Shown here one piece after another: positions 23,057-33,324 of a DNA stretch of 64,000 nt. This DNA is from Macrotis lagotis. Lineage: Eukaryota > Chordata > Mammalia > Peramelemorphia > Peramelidae. Location of the stretch: the NCBI RefSeq assembly GCF_037893015.1, contig NC_133663.1, positions 145,370,577 through 145,434,576 of the forward strand. The letters are read 5' to 3'. Positions within the stretch are counted from its first letter, which is position 1, and the number at the start of each line of letters is the position of its first letter. The translations under genes and the position numbers were made by a program. Below the pieces are notes generated by a model that was not told the DNA's origin, searched no databases, and saw only the letters and a program-made list of their open reading frames with translations.

Positions 23057-25398
23057 TTGTTTATTTTTATATTGTAAGTAAAACTATAGTTTGTATGACA
23101 ATAAATGGAAGTAATGAATATAGACAGAAAATTTACAAGAGAAAGAGGATTTATTTCTTCAGGTCAAGATATAGCTGTCATTAATAAAAAAATCTATCTT
23201 GTAACCTCAAATATGTCATATGTTGAAGTAAAGAAAATATTAAGAATGAGGTATAAAATGAAGCAACATATACTAGTGTGGTTTCACTAATTAATAAAGA
23301 CTGAGTATCAGGCTTAAGTTTCTGCCTTTTATTCTATTTTATATGAAAGAAACCACAATATATAAGCTAGGGATATAAAGATGAATATATGAAATATTTT
23401 GATCTGAAAGAGTTTATATTTTCAGAGAAATAAAGTAAAATCTAAGCAATGTCTATATAATTCCTTTTGTTTTTATACCTGTCAAATAGTCTTAGGTCTT
23501 TTTTGAGTTTAGATAGAAAAGGTTCTGGATTTGGTTTTGAATCATGACATAGACACATAAAAGCTATATATGTTCCTGAGTAAAACTGCTAAAACTTGAA
23601 ACACTTCCTTCACAACATGATGATGCTAAATAACTCTGACTTTATTTGTATTCATGCAAATGCTCACATGAATTTTAAACCATTTAATATATATATGTAT
23701 GTGTCCCATGGCAAATCTTAAAATTATGAGTATTATTATCATTGTTATTGTCATTGCAATAATGACATTGCTCTCAAATTCCTTCAGAATTTAATCATGT
23801 CTTTATACCTCAAACCCTGACAAAAATCTAAGTTGTATAACAGTACTATTATTATTATTATTATCATTATTGTAATTATTATTATTATTTCAAACTGGTA
23901 TTCCAATGTGTATCTTCATTATCATATATTGCCTCATTTTATCTATGTCCAAATTAAACTAATAAAAAGATATTGCTATTTCTAACTCACTGTCTCTCTC
24001 TGTCTCACTCTGTCTTTTTGTCACTATGTCTACCTCTATCTCTTGAGGCAAACATGCACATATCTACATATATATGTGCATTTATTTACATATACACACA
24101 AATACATATGCATTTATATACATATGATTGTGCATGTGTCTATATAATAAGTATGTTTGTATCTGTATTGTGTGTAAATATATGTATATGAATGTATAAT
24201 GTAAATGGATCACAGGATAAAAAGAAAATTCTTCAAAAAGCCAACTTTTCTGCTGTGTTGAAGTTAAGAACAATTAAGTAACCTTGTAATATTGGTAATC
24301 AAACTGAAAAATAATCTAAGGTAAAGCAAAGGTTTTTCTTCTTGATGACTGAAAGGTTAATTTAGATTACATGAATTTGGAAAATATTGCAAAAGAGTAA
24401 CTACATTGTCCTATAAACATGCCTGGAATAAAAAACCTAGAGTTTTTGTTTTTCTTTCTGTTTTTTCTTGTTTGCTTATTTGTTTTAGAAGATGTGGAAA
24501 GAAAAAAGTGATGTTATGCAAAATACATCCTTTTAAAATGCTTATAATTAAAATCCACACGATGTTGTTTGTGTGTTCCTAACTTTGTGAGATATCAAGA
24601 AAGAAAGGTTATCTTTAAATTAAGATTGCAAAAAGAGACAGAGAAATTAGAGACTATTGGGTTTTGTAACTCCAATGCTATTTGAGCTTCATTGGAAAAA
24701 TGAATAAGTGCACAGTGCTGATTTTACAACAGAGTTTGATATAAGCCTCATGTCTTGATTTATTTAGGCAATCGACCTTCATATCATCAGAACTTACTGT
24801 ACTTTTAAGTATAATTCCAATTATTGCACACTTCAAAAATCAAAATTAGAAAGGGACAATGGCCAGAAAAATATCAGAAAAGTACCTATTAGAAATAAAG
24901 ATTGCTATCCCCTTGGTAGATTCTAAAAAAAACACAACAACCAGATAATATCTACTATGGAAAGAAATTCTATTTCACTAGAGAAGACAGTAGTAGATTG
25001 TATATAATTCCTTTTTAGGAGGAAAAAAGCCAAGGAAAACTTAAAGGTCTGGGCCCTATCTATAGCTTTTATAGATTGAATGACACAGCGTAAAAATGAG
25101 AAATGTGTAAGATCTCCCCCCACAAAAAGCTGACAGCCTGATGTTTTTCTTTTGAAACTGTCATTTTATTACAAGGAGTTTTTCCTATTCACTGACCCTT
25201 GACCCCCAGCCTTGTTACCTGATCACCAAATTAGAATACTCAATAAGTGTTTGCCGAATGATTAAGTTCATAGTGCTGCTATATCCTGAGGAAAGGTAAA
25301 CATTTATATAAAGCATTGTCAGAGATCATGATTCAGAGTGAACTAAAGGGAAATATTGGAAAGAAAAATGCTTTATAATTAATCTATTCCCTCTGTTC
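23057..25398. other. Unclassified stretch with low-complexity patches
   Basis: No gene recognised. It contains an ATT-rich run (23849-23892), a TCTC-rich patch (23990-24045) and TATA/CATA-rich text (24055-24200). A possible L2 tail (TACTCAATAAGTGTTTGCCGAATGATTAA) lies at about 25235-25265. The open frames at 23973-24273 are low-complexity products. Confidence 0.45.
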
Positions 25399-25933
25399 TG
25401 TCAATACATTAACACTGATACTCAACCCTACCCCTTTCCACTAGCCAAGCTATTGAGATGAGTCAATGAACATTTTTTTTAATGATATACCATATCTCTC
25501 AAGGTGAAAGACTCCTGGTAAATCTCCACTCCCAGGTACAAAGCAAGCCCCTATCAACAAAATAATGGATCTCTCCCAGCCCTGAAAGAATTGAGTTTTT
25601 GAAGAACCAACCCTCATTTACATATCCCTAATTACTTCATCTCTGCTTTCAGACCTACTGCCCCCCATTAGTATATACCTAAATTACCTCATCTTCCTGT
25701 TCCTTTAAAAAAGTTCACTCACTCCTTAGTTGAATTGCTTTTCTTCCTTTGCAAGGTAACTCTCTAGGGGAGCAAGATTCCCCTAATAACCTCTCATTTC
25801 CCTTTACTACTCAATCTCTCATGGTGGCTTTGCTTGCTTTGATTGTTTGGGTTACTTAGGGATCAGTATAGCAAGATTTAAATAAATCTTTTTGTTTCTA
25901 AAATTTCTTCTGGGTCAGAGTGGGTCTTTTACA
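25399..25933 (+). mobile_element. LTR, retroviral-type family, copy 1 (solo)
   Basis: Starts TGTCAATA and ends TTTTACA, giving TG..CA termini. It has a TTTAAAA-type promoter box (about 25706), the TTAGTTGAATTGC block, and AATAAA at 25881 followed by a T-rich R/U5-like end. It aligns over its length with copies at 26730-27329 (direct) and 45587-46042 (inverted). No gag, pol or env is visible on either side. Short flanking duplications are not evident. Confidence 0.78.
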
Positions 25934-26245
25934 TGCATTCTTTCATGTTCTGCCCAAACTGTTAGTCAGCTACATTTTTCCAGGCATCACCTTCCTTATT
26001 CTTTATTCTGCTTCTTTTTTTTTATGCAAGAGCACAAGAATTTCACAAGATCAGAAAGAGAAAGAGGGAGAGAATAAATTTCAGAAAAAGCTGAAGATGA
26101 GCCTAACCAATAAAATGTAGCTGCTTTGAGAACAACTGTACCATATTTTTAAAACGCTTCTAATAATAGGGCATTGTTGACTGAGATTTAAGGAGTTATA
26201 TTAAAAAAAAAATGAAAACTGATGCTTAGACAGGTTCACTAACTT
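25934..26245. other. Unclassified spacer between LTR copy 1 and Mar1
   Basis: No retroviral coding motif is seen. A purine-rich patch of GA-type triplets lies at 26050-26085. If the two LTRs once bounded a provirus, this is not recognisable internal sequence. Confidence 0.4.
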
Positions 26246-26645
26246 GCTCAGGATAGTTGCTCAGTCATTTTTTTAGTCATATCGAGCTCCTCATGACCCA
26301 TTTTGAGGTAAAAGTACTGGAGTGACTTGCTATTTCTTCTTTTAGATTATTTTTACAAATGAAGAACCAAGACCAACATTCTTTTTTTTTTTTTTTTTTT
26401 TGATTTTTGCTAGGCAAATGGGGTTAAGTGGCTTGCCCAAGGCCACACAGCTAGGTAATTATTAAGTGTCTGAGACCGGATTTGAACCCAGGTACTCCTG
26501 ATTCCAGGGCCAGTACTTTATCCACTGCGCCACCTAGCCACCCCTGAGACCAACATTCTTAAGCAATTTACACATTATCACACAGTTAGTGGTATCTGAA
26601 GTCAGATTTTACCTCATGAAGATGAGTCTTCCTGATTCCAAACCC
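26246..26645 (-). mobile_element. Mar1-type CORE-SINE split by a younger SINE
   Basis: Reversed Mar1 blocks: TTGCTCAGTCATTTTTTTAGTCATATCGAG, CCTCATGACCCATTTTGAGGT, GTACTGGAGTGACTTGCTATTTC, TTTACAAATGAAGAACCAAGACC, then after the insertion GCAATTTACACATTATCACACAGTTAG, GAAGTCAGATTTTACCTC and GATGAGTCTTCCTGATTCCA. The insertion occupies 26384-26546 and the two halves abut exactly when it is ignored. Confidence 0.85.
26384..26546 (-). mobile_element. WSINE1/SINE1-like SINE nested in Mar1
   Basis: Full-length minus copy with a 17-base T run and a CCACCTAGCCACCCC head complement. A 14-bp perfect duplication, AGACCAACATTCTT, lies at 26370-26383 and 26547-26560. The copy is close to the family consensus, so it is younger than the Mar1 host. 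Confidence 0.95.
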
Positions 26646-26729
26646 TCTTCAAAGAAATTCCAGTTCTCCTCAGTAAAATTATTTCCATTGGAAGTAGATT
26701 TTAATCAAGTGTTCTCTTTGCACTGATCA

Positions 26730-27329
26730 TGTACTTAACATTAATACTGACACTTCCCCTGCTCCATCCCATTAACAAAGTTATTGATATGAAGTCAATG
26801 AACTTTTTAGTAAAGTACCTATGCATTCCCTGGCAAGGATTTCATAGATTCTTGCCCCTCAAAATTTGACAAGCCCCTATCAATAAAACAATAAATGCCT
26901 GCACAAATCTTAAAGGATTAAGTGTTTGAAATACTGCCTCTCATCAACATATGCCTCACTACCTTATCTCTGCAATTTGAGTTTTCATCACCCATTTTGT
27001 GACCTTTTAAAAATCTCCCTCATTCATCAGTTAAGTTATTTATTTTCCTTTGGGAAGCTAACCTGCTTTTGGGGAGTATCATCCCCCCAAATAAACAGCT
27101 CTGTTCATATTTTCTTTCATAATAATGTGGCATTAATGAATCATTTTTGGGAAGCAAGTCTGCTTGTGGGGGGGAAGTAATTCCCTCAGATAACCTCTCA
27201 TACTCCTACACCCTTCCTCACTGCTGGTGTACATATTGTTGCAAATGCTGCTAATATTCCTTTCCCTTAACTTCTACCAACCAAACTAAACTTTTTGTCT
27301 CCATATATTTCTGGATTTCAGTAAGATCT
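26730..27329 (+). mobile_element. LTR family, copy 2, with internal duplication
   Basis: It aligns with copy 1 from TGTACTTAACATTAATACTGAC to ACTTTTTGTCTCC..GTAAGATCTTTTA. It differs by having one segment twice: TTTGGGAAGCTAACCTGCTTTTGGGGAG.. at about 27050 and TTTTGGGAAGCAAGTCTGCTTGTGGG.. at about 27145, each followed by a CCCC..AGATAA or CCCC..AAATAA stretch. More diverged than copy 1. The 84-codon frame inside is not a gene. Confidence 0.72.
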
Positions 27330-27331
27330 TT

Positions 27332-27446
27332 TATTTTTTTTAATTAACATTTTTTCTTTATTTGTACATTGCTAAAATATTATTGTAAGAGTAAACATAA
27401 TCCCCCCTCTTCCCACAAAAATAAAAAAAAAATCTCACAAGAAATA
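27332..27446 (-). mobile_element. Old L1 3' end, left half of a split copy
   Basis: TCTTTTATTTTTTTTAATTAAC.. and the C-run TCCCCCCTCTTCCCACAAAAATAAAAA are the reversed tail and 3'UTR of an old L1 subfamily. The matching continuation reappears at 32945-33170, on the far side of the plus-strand L1. Confidence 0.6.
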
Positions 27447-27804
27447 GGACTTCTGACCAAGATGGCAGAGAGAAGACAGGCACTGTGTTAAGTGCTCCTA
27501 ATTCCCCTCAAAAATAACATGAAAGAAGCCGCTTAACAGAAATTCAGTTGACAAAACCCAGAAAGAGAAGCTAGGGAACAGAACACCTCCCAACAAGGTC
27601 TGTCTAGGGATTGTGGGTGAACCGGGAGTGGAGACCAGAAAACCAGCTCAAGGACAGAAGCAGGGGGAAGCCAGAGGAATATGCTTAGCCAGAAGTGTTG
27701 GTCACACAAGACTTGTAAGTGGGACTGTTATCTAATAAGATGACACTGACTTTATCCCTTCCTGGGAGAAAAAACTCTAATAACTCTCAAGTATTGTAAC
27801 TCTA

Positions 27805-27974
27805 GGGTGGCTAGGTGGCATAGTGGATAAAGCACTGGCCTTGGAGTCAGGAGTACCTGGGTTCAAATCTGGTCTCAGACACTTAATAATTACCTAGCTG
27901 TGTGGCCTTGGGCAAGCCACTTAAACCCATTTGCCTTGCAAAAATCTAAAAAACAACAACAATAACAAAAAAGA
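27805..27974 (+). mobile_element. WSINE1/SINE1-like SINE nested in the plus L1
   Basis: Near-consensus copy with an A-rich AACAACAACAATAAC tail. A 12-bp perfect duplication, ATTGTAACTCTA, at 27793-27804 and 27975-27986. Confidence 0.95.
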
Positions 27975-28599
27975 ATTGTAACTCTATTGGAGAGAATATA
28001 CTTAGCCAGAAGTCATGAACATTCATGACTTTTCTGTAACTCAGATAGAATGATTTAAAAACAATACCCCCTTAAAAAGGGGGAGAGTAAGGAGACAGGA
28101 GGATAGAGGAGATTAAATGGGGGTAAATCTCATTACATTAAGAGATACAAAGCACCTATTGTAAAAGAAGGGAAGAAGGGAGGAGTTGAGAACCACTTGA
28201 ATCTTCTCATCAGACATGGCTAAAAGTTAACTTAGACACACTCAACTAAGTTAAGAAACTTATATTACCTTTCAAGTAGCAAAAGGGGAAAAGGGGAATG
28301 GGTGATGGGGAGGGAAAGGGGGAGAAAAGGGGGAAGTAACAGAATGAAGGGAAGGCAAAAGAGGAAAAGAAAACGGGGAAAAGAAAACGGAGGGGAGTTG
28401 GATGTAGGAGGGCAAACCCACTGAAGGTGGTGGTGTTGAGAAACAATATATTGTGGACTATGGATGAAGTGACAAAAGGTGAAAAATAAAAACAGAGAAG
28501 ATAACATAAAGGGAAATGAATAGTTAGTAATTTCAAATTTGAATGAGAATGGGATAAACTCTCTTTTAAAGCAAAAGTGGATAGCAGAGTAGATTAAAA

Positions 28600-31480
28600 A
28601 CCAGAATACTATAGTAAGCTGCTTACAAGAAAATCATTTGAAGCAGAAAGATACATGTAGAGAAAAGGTAAAAGGTTGGAGCAAAATATATTTTGCTTCA
28701 GCTGAAGTGAAAAAAGCAGATGTAGTAATCTTTATCTCAGACAATAAAGCTGCAAAAAAAGATAACATTAAAAGAGATAAGAAAGGAAACTATATCCTCC
28801 TGTAAGGTACCATAGAAAGTAAAGTAATTACAATACTAAAAATGTATGCACCCAATGGTACAGCATCCAAATTCTTCGAGAAAAAGTTGAAAGAACTACA
28901 GGAAGACATAGACAGCAAAACTGTACTAGTGGGAGACCTCAACCTCCCACTCTCAGATATAGAATGAAGTTAAGGAGGTAAATAGATTGTTAGAAAGCCC
29001 AGATGTGATAGACTTATGGAGGAAATTGAATGGGAATAGAAAGGAATATATTTTTCTTTGTGCAGTACATGGCACTTACATAAAAATTGACCATGTAATA
29101 GGCATAAAAACCTAATGATCAATTGCAGAAAGGCAAAAATAGTGAATACATTTTCTCAGATCATAATGCAATAAAAAATCATATGCAATACTGGGTCAGT
29201 GAGATATAGACCCAGAACTAAATAGAAACTAAATAACCTCATTTTGAAGAATGAGTGAATCAAGCAGCAAATTACAGATAGAATTAATTATTTCATCCTA
29301 GATAATGACAATAATGAAACAACATACCAAAACCTATGGAATACACTCAAAGTGACTGTCAGAGGATATATTTATTTTGCCCAACTCTATGCCAATAAAT
29401 TTGCCAATCTAAGTGGAATGGACAAATATTTATAAAAATATAAGTCGCCCAGATTAAATGAAGAGGAAATTGAATACATAAATACCCTATTTCTGAAAAA
29501 GAAATTCAGCAAACCATTTTTGATAAGATAAACTCTCCTGGGCCAGACAGATTCCCAAGTGAATTCTATCAAGCATTTAAGGAACAGTTAGTTCCAATAA
29601 AATCTTATCAAAATGATTAAAACAAGTTATCACTAGGCTAATACCTTTTGACCAAGTAGGATTCATTCCAGGAATGCAGGGTTGGTTCAATATTAGGAAA
29701 AATGTTCATATACTCAATTATATCAATAACAAACCTATCTGAAATCATATGATAATATTGATAGATGCTAAAAAATAGCTTTTGAAAAAACACAGCACCC
29801 ATTCCTACTAAAAACACTAGAGAGTATGGGATTAAATGGATTCTTCCTTAGAATAATAAGCAGTATATATCTGAAACCATCCAAAAGCATTATATTCAAT
29901 GGGGAGAGGCTAGAGTCATTCCCAATAAGATCAGCGGTGAAACAAGGATACCCATTATCAACACTTCAGTTCAATATCATATAAGAAATGTCAGCTTCAG
30001 CAATAAGAGATGAAAAGGAAATCAAAGGAAATAGAATAGGGAAGGAAGACACAAAACATTCACTCTTTGCAGATGACATGGTGGTATACCTAGAGAATCT
30101 CAAATATTCATCTAAAAAATTCTTAGAAATAATTGGCAATTTTAGCAATGTTCCTGGATATCAAATATAAACCCTCATAAATCCTCAACATTTCTATATA
30201 TGACTAGCAAGATACAGCAGAAAGAAGTAGAAAGAGAAATCTCATTCAAAGTAACATCAGACAAAAAAATACCTGGAAGTCTACCTGCCAAGGGAGATTC
30301 AAAAACTTTTTGAAAGCAATTACAACACATTTCCCACTCAAATAAAATCAGATTTAAAGAACTTGGCAAACATCCACCCATCATGGACAGTTCAAGCTAA
30401 AATAATAAAAATGACAATTCTATTACAACTAAACTGCTTGTTTAGTGCCCTACCAATAAAATTCCAAAAAATTACTTTAAGAGCTAGAAAAAATTATGAG
30501 TAAACTCATAAGGAGAAAAAAAAGTCAAGAATTTCCTGGGATTCAATGAAAAAAGTGCAAAAGAAGGAGGCTTAGCCTTATCAGATCTTAAATTATATTA
30601 TAAAGCATCAGTCATCAAAACTGTCTGATATTGTCTAAAAATTAGAGTAATGGAATGGTGGAATAGACTAGGTGCAATAGCAGGAAATGACTATAGTAAT
30701 CTTCTGTTTGATAAACCCCAAAAGTCCAGCTATTGGGATAAAAACTCTCTCTTCTATAAAAAACTGTTGGGAAAATGGGAAGTTAGAGTGGAAGAAACTT
30801 GGATTAGACCAACACCACACATCCTACACCAAGATAAGATAAAAATGAATACAGGATTTAGACATAAAAACCAATATTATAAGCAAACTAGAAAATCAAG
30901 GAATAGTATACCTGTCAGATCTATGGAAAGGGAAACAGTTTATGACCAAAGAAGAAATGGAAAAGAAAGAAAAAACAAACTAGATAATTTTGATTACATT
31001 AAATTAAATAAAAAGTTTTTGCACAAACAAAATCACTGTAACCAAGATCAAAAGTAATGTAGTAAATTAGGAAACAATTTTTTACAACTAGTATTTCTGA
31101 CAAAGGACTCATTTCTAAAATATACAGAGAACTGAGTCAAATTTTCAGAAAAATAAAAAGGCATTCCCTAATTAGGGACAAAAAGTCAAAGGATATGCAA
31201 GGGAAATTTACACTGAAGAAATCAAAGTAATTCATAGTAATATAAGAAATTGCTCTAAATCATTACTTATTAGAGAAATGCAAATTAAGGCATCTCTGAG
31301 GTAGAACCTCACACCTTTCAGACTGGCTATTATGAACAGGAAGGTCAATGATCAATGTTGGAAGGGCTGTAGGAAATCTGGGACATAATGTATTGTTGGT
31401 GGAGCTGTGAACTCACGGAACCTTTGTGGAGAGCAACATGGAATTATACCCAAAGGGCAACAAAAAGGGCAACCTTTTAT
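28600..31480 (+). pseudogene. L1 ORF2 remnant: endonuclease, reverse transcriptase, C-terminal domain
   Basis: ORF2p nicks target DNA and reverse-transcribes L1 RNA. In order one can read: YAPNG (about 28847); GDLN, the endonuclease Mg-site motif (28932-28943); SDHNAIK, the catalytic SDH site (29156-29176); the QTD..VNSIKH entry to RT (about 29540); [14 protein letters not shown] (about 29660); FADD, the RT catalytic box (30066-30077, in the frame 29988-30170); then the C-terminal domain (frame 30650-31057) and the Cys-rich region near 31370. Catalytic motifs are still legible, but many frameshifts and stops interrupt the frame and it cannot yield a full ORF2p. Confidence 0.9.
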
Positions 31481-31708
31481 CCAGTAAAACCACTACCAGG
31501 TCTATACCCCAAAAAGATTGTGAAAAAAAGGTAAAAGCATCACTTGTACAAGAATATTCATGGCAACCCTATTTGTGGTGGCAAAGAACTGGAAATTAAG
31601 TGAATGTCTTTCAATTGGGGAATGGATTAACAACTGTGGTATATGTATGTGACAGAACACCATTGTTCTATTAGACACCAGGAAGGATTGGGAATTCAGG
31701 GAAGCATG

Positions 31709-31786
31709 TGTGTGAGGGTATTGAGACCTTAACCCAAAATGACTACTGTAATCCTCTCAAAATGGCAGCAAATAATTAAAATTTAT

Positions 31787-31833
<47 letters not shown>

Positions 31834-32150
31834 AGGAAAAGCCAAATTACAGAAGCTGAAGCAGGTTAAAAAACCCCATAAAAACTACAACCACTTCCCC
31901 TCCTCTTTTCTGCTAACCTTTACAACAATTGGTCAAACATGATGGTCCAAAGAGAAGGGGGTTTTGCCTAAGTTGCACAGGCGAGTCTGTCTTTGTTTAC
32001 ACTTTATATGGTTAGGGTAACATAATTTTTCTAGCTGGAGATCTGGGTTCTCATACACTCACCTGATTCTTGAGTAATAATAACTGAGGCCTATGGCTTA
32101 AACTAATTTAGCACTATATTTCTGAAAAGTCAGTATTTTTACTGCTCACA
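31709..32150 (-). mobile_element. Solo LTR inserted in the L1 3'UTR
   Basis: A 442-bp block interrupts a known L1 sequence. Its ends are TGTGTGAG..CTCACA, and CATG flanks it on both sides (31705-31708, 32151-32154). With the block and one CATG set aside, the L1 text joins as GGGAAGCATGGAACGG, matching the other copies. Read on the minus strand it has a CATATAAAG promoter-like box and AATAAA close after a (TC)n tract. The 4-bp duplication fits a gamma-type (ERV1) element. It is not the same family as the LTR at 25399. Confidence 0.82.
31790..31832. repeat. (GA)n microsatellite inside the solo LTR
   Basis: About 21 uninterrupted GA units within the LTR. Confidence 0.97.
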
Positions 32151-32612
32151 CATGGAACGGTTTGCATGAATTGATGCTGACCAAGATGAGGTGATCCAGA
32201 AAAACATTGTACAGCCTAACAGAAACATGGGGGTTATGATCAACCTTGATGGACTTGCTCATTCCATCAGGGCAACAATCAAGGACAATTTGGGGCTATC
32301 GGCAATGAAGAATACCATCTGTATCCAGAGAAAGAATTGTGGAGTTTGAACAAAAACAAAAGATTATTATCTTCAATTTAGAAATGAAATAAAAACATTA
32401 TCTTATTATGTAATTTTGCTATGTCTTATACTTTATTATTCTTCCTTAAGAATATGCTTTCTCTCTCATCACACTCAGCTTAGATCAATGTAGACCTTGG
32501 GAACAATGTAAAGACTAACAGACTACCTTCTCTTGGGGGTTGGGGGAGGGAAGCAAGAATAGGGTAAAATTGTAAAATTCAAAACAAATAAAATCTTTCT
32601 TTTAAAAAAAGA

Positions 32613-32776
32613 GGGGCAGCTAGGTGATGCAGTGGATAGAGCACCAGCCTTGGAGTCAGGAGTACCTGAGTTCAAATCTGGTCTCAGACACTTAGTAATT
32701 AGTTAGCTGTGTGGCCTTGGGCAAGCCACTTAACCCTATTGCCTTGCAAAACCCTAAAAAAAATAAAAAAGAAAGA
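32613..32776 (+). mobile_element. WSINE1/SINE1-like SINE at the L1 tail, first of two
   Basis: Starts GGGGCAGCTAGGTGATGCAG directly after the A tail of the plus L1 and ends in AACCCTAAAAAAAATAAAAAAG. Insertion into the A-rich L1 tail hides any target-site duplication. Confidence 0.92.
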
Positions 32777-32777
32777 A

Positions 32778-32940
32778 GGGGCGGCTGGATGGTACAGTGG
32801 ATAGAGCACCAGCCTTGGAGTCAGGAGTACCTGAGTTCAAATCTGGTCTCAGACGCTTAACAATTACCTAGCCATGTGGCCTTGGGCAAGCCACTTAACC
32901 CCATTGCCTTGAAAAATCTAAAAAAAGAAAAAAGAAAAAC
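32778..32940 (+). mobile_element. WSINE1/SINE1-like SINE at the L1 tail, second of two
   Basis: Starts GGGGCGGCTGGATGGTACAG right after the tail of the previous SINE. The two bodies differ at several sites, so this is more likely two insertions into successive A-rich tails than a recent duplication. Confidence 0.92.
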
Positions 32941-32944
32941 GATA

Positions 32945-33170
32945 GAAGTCAAAGAAAGAAACAAATGTTCTTCAGTCTTCAGTTCTTCAGTGTTCCAATT
33001 CCATCAGTTCTATCTCTTGGGTGGATCACATTCTTTATCATAAGTCCATAAGAGATGTTACTTCTAAATTTTTCCACAGTTGATGCTGCTGATTGTAATT
33101 CCCTCCATTCATTTCTCCCCACTACCAATTATTATATTTTCTCTTTCTTTTCACTCTGCCCCTCCTAAAG
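32945..33170 (-). mobile_element. Old L1 3'UTR/ORF2 end, right half of a split copy
   Basis: AAAGAAACAAATGTTCTTCAGTC..GGGTGGATCACATTC..CAGTTGATGCTGCTGATTG is reversed 3' sequence of the old L1 subfamily and continues the piece ending at 27446. The plus L1 with its nested elements lies between. Confidence 0.55.
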
Positions 33171-33175
33171 TGTGC

Positions 33176-33320
33176 TATGGGACTGTAGCACAGTAGACAG
33201 AGCATCGGCCCTGGGGCCAAAGACCCCAAGGCTGCATTCCCTCCACCCCCCACCAAGAGACCCAGGAATTACCCAGTCCTGTGGTGCTGGACAGGGCATC
33301 CAATTCTATCACCTTGCAAA
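33176..33320 (+). mobile_element. Diverged tRNA-headed SINE
   Basis: GGGACTGTAGCACAGTAGACAGAGCATCGGCCCTGGGGCC follows the WSINE1-type head, and CCAATTCTATCACCTTGCAAAAAGAAG its tail. The middle is strongly altered and C-rich. The 92-codon frame over it is not a gene. Confidence 0.6.
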
Positions 33321-33324
33321 AAGA

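Larger units (their letters stand above)
27447..32612 (+). mobile_element. Long plus-strand L1, 5'UTR to tail, with ORF1 lost
   Basis: It begins with the L1 start GACCAAGATGGCAGAGAGAAG (about 27455) and ends with AATAAAATCTTT and an A tail (about 32585-32610). It holds 5'UTR text, a purine-rich inter-ORF region (28250-28400), ORF2 endonuclease, RT and C-terminal domains, and the 3'UTR. ORF1 is missing between the 5'UTR and the inter-ORF region, so the copy carries an internal deletion. A SINE (27805-27974) and a solo LTR (31709-32150) are inserted. Confidence 0.9.

Noticed and set aside
25399..27329. A complete endogenous provirus bounded by two LTRs
   Set aside because: No primer-binding site, gag, pol or env is seen between them. 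The spacer is about 800 bp, half of it SINE, and the LTRs are too different to be a recent pair.
30650..31057. 135-codon plus-strand open frame
   Set aside because: Not a separate gene. It is the C-terminal part of the decayed L1 ORF2 at 28600-31480.
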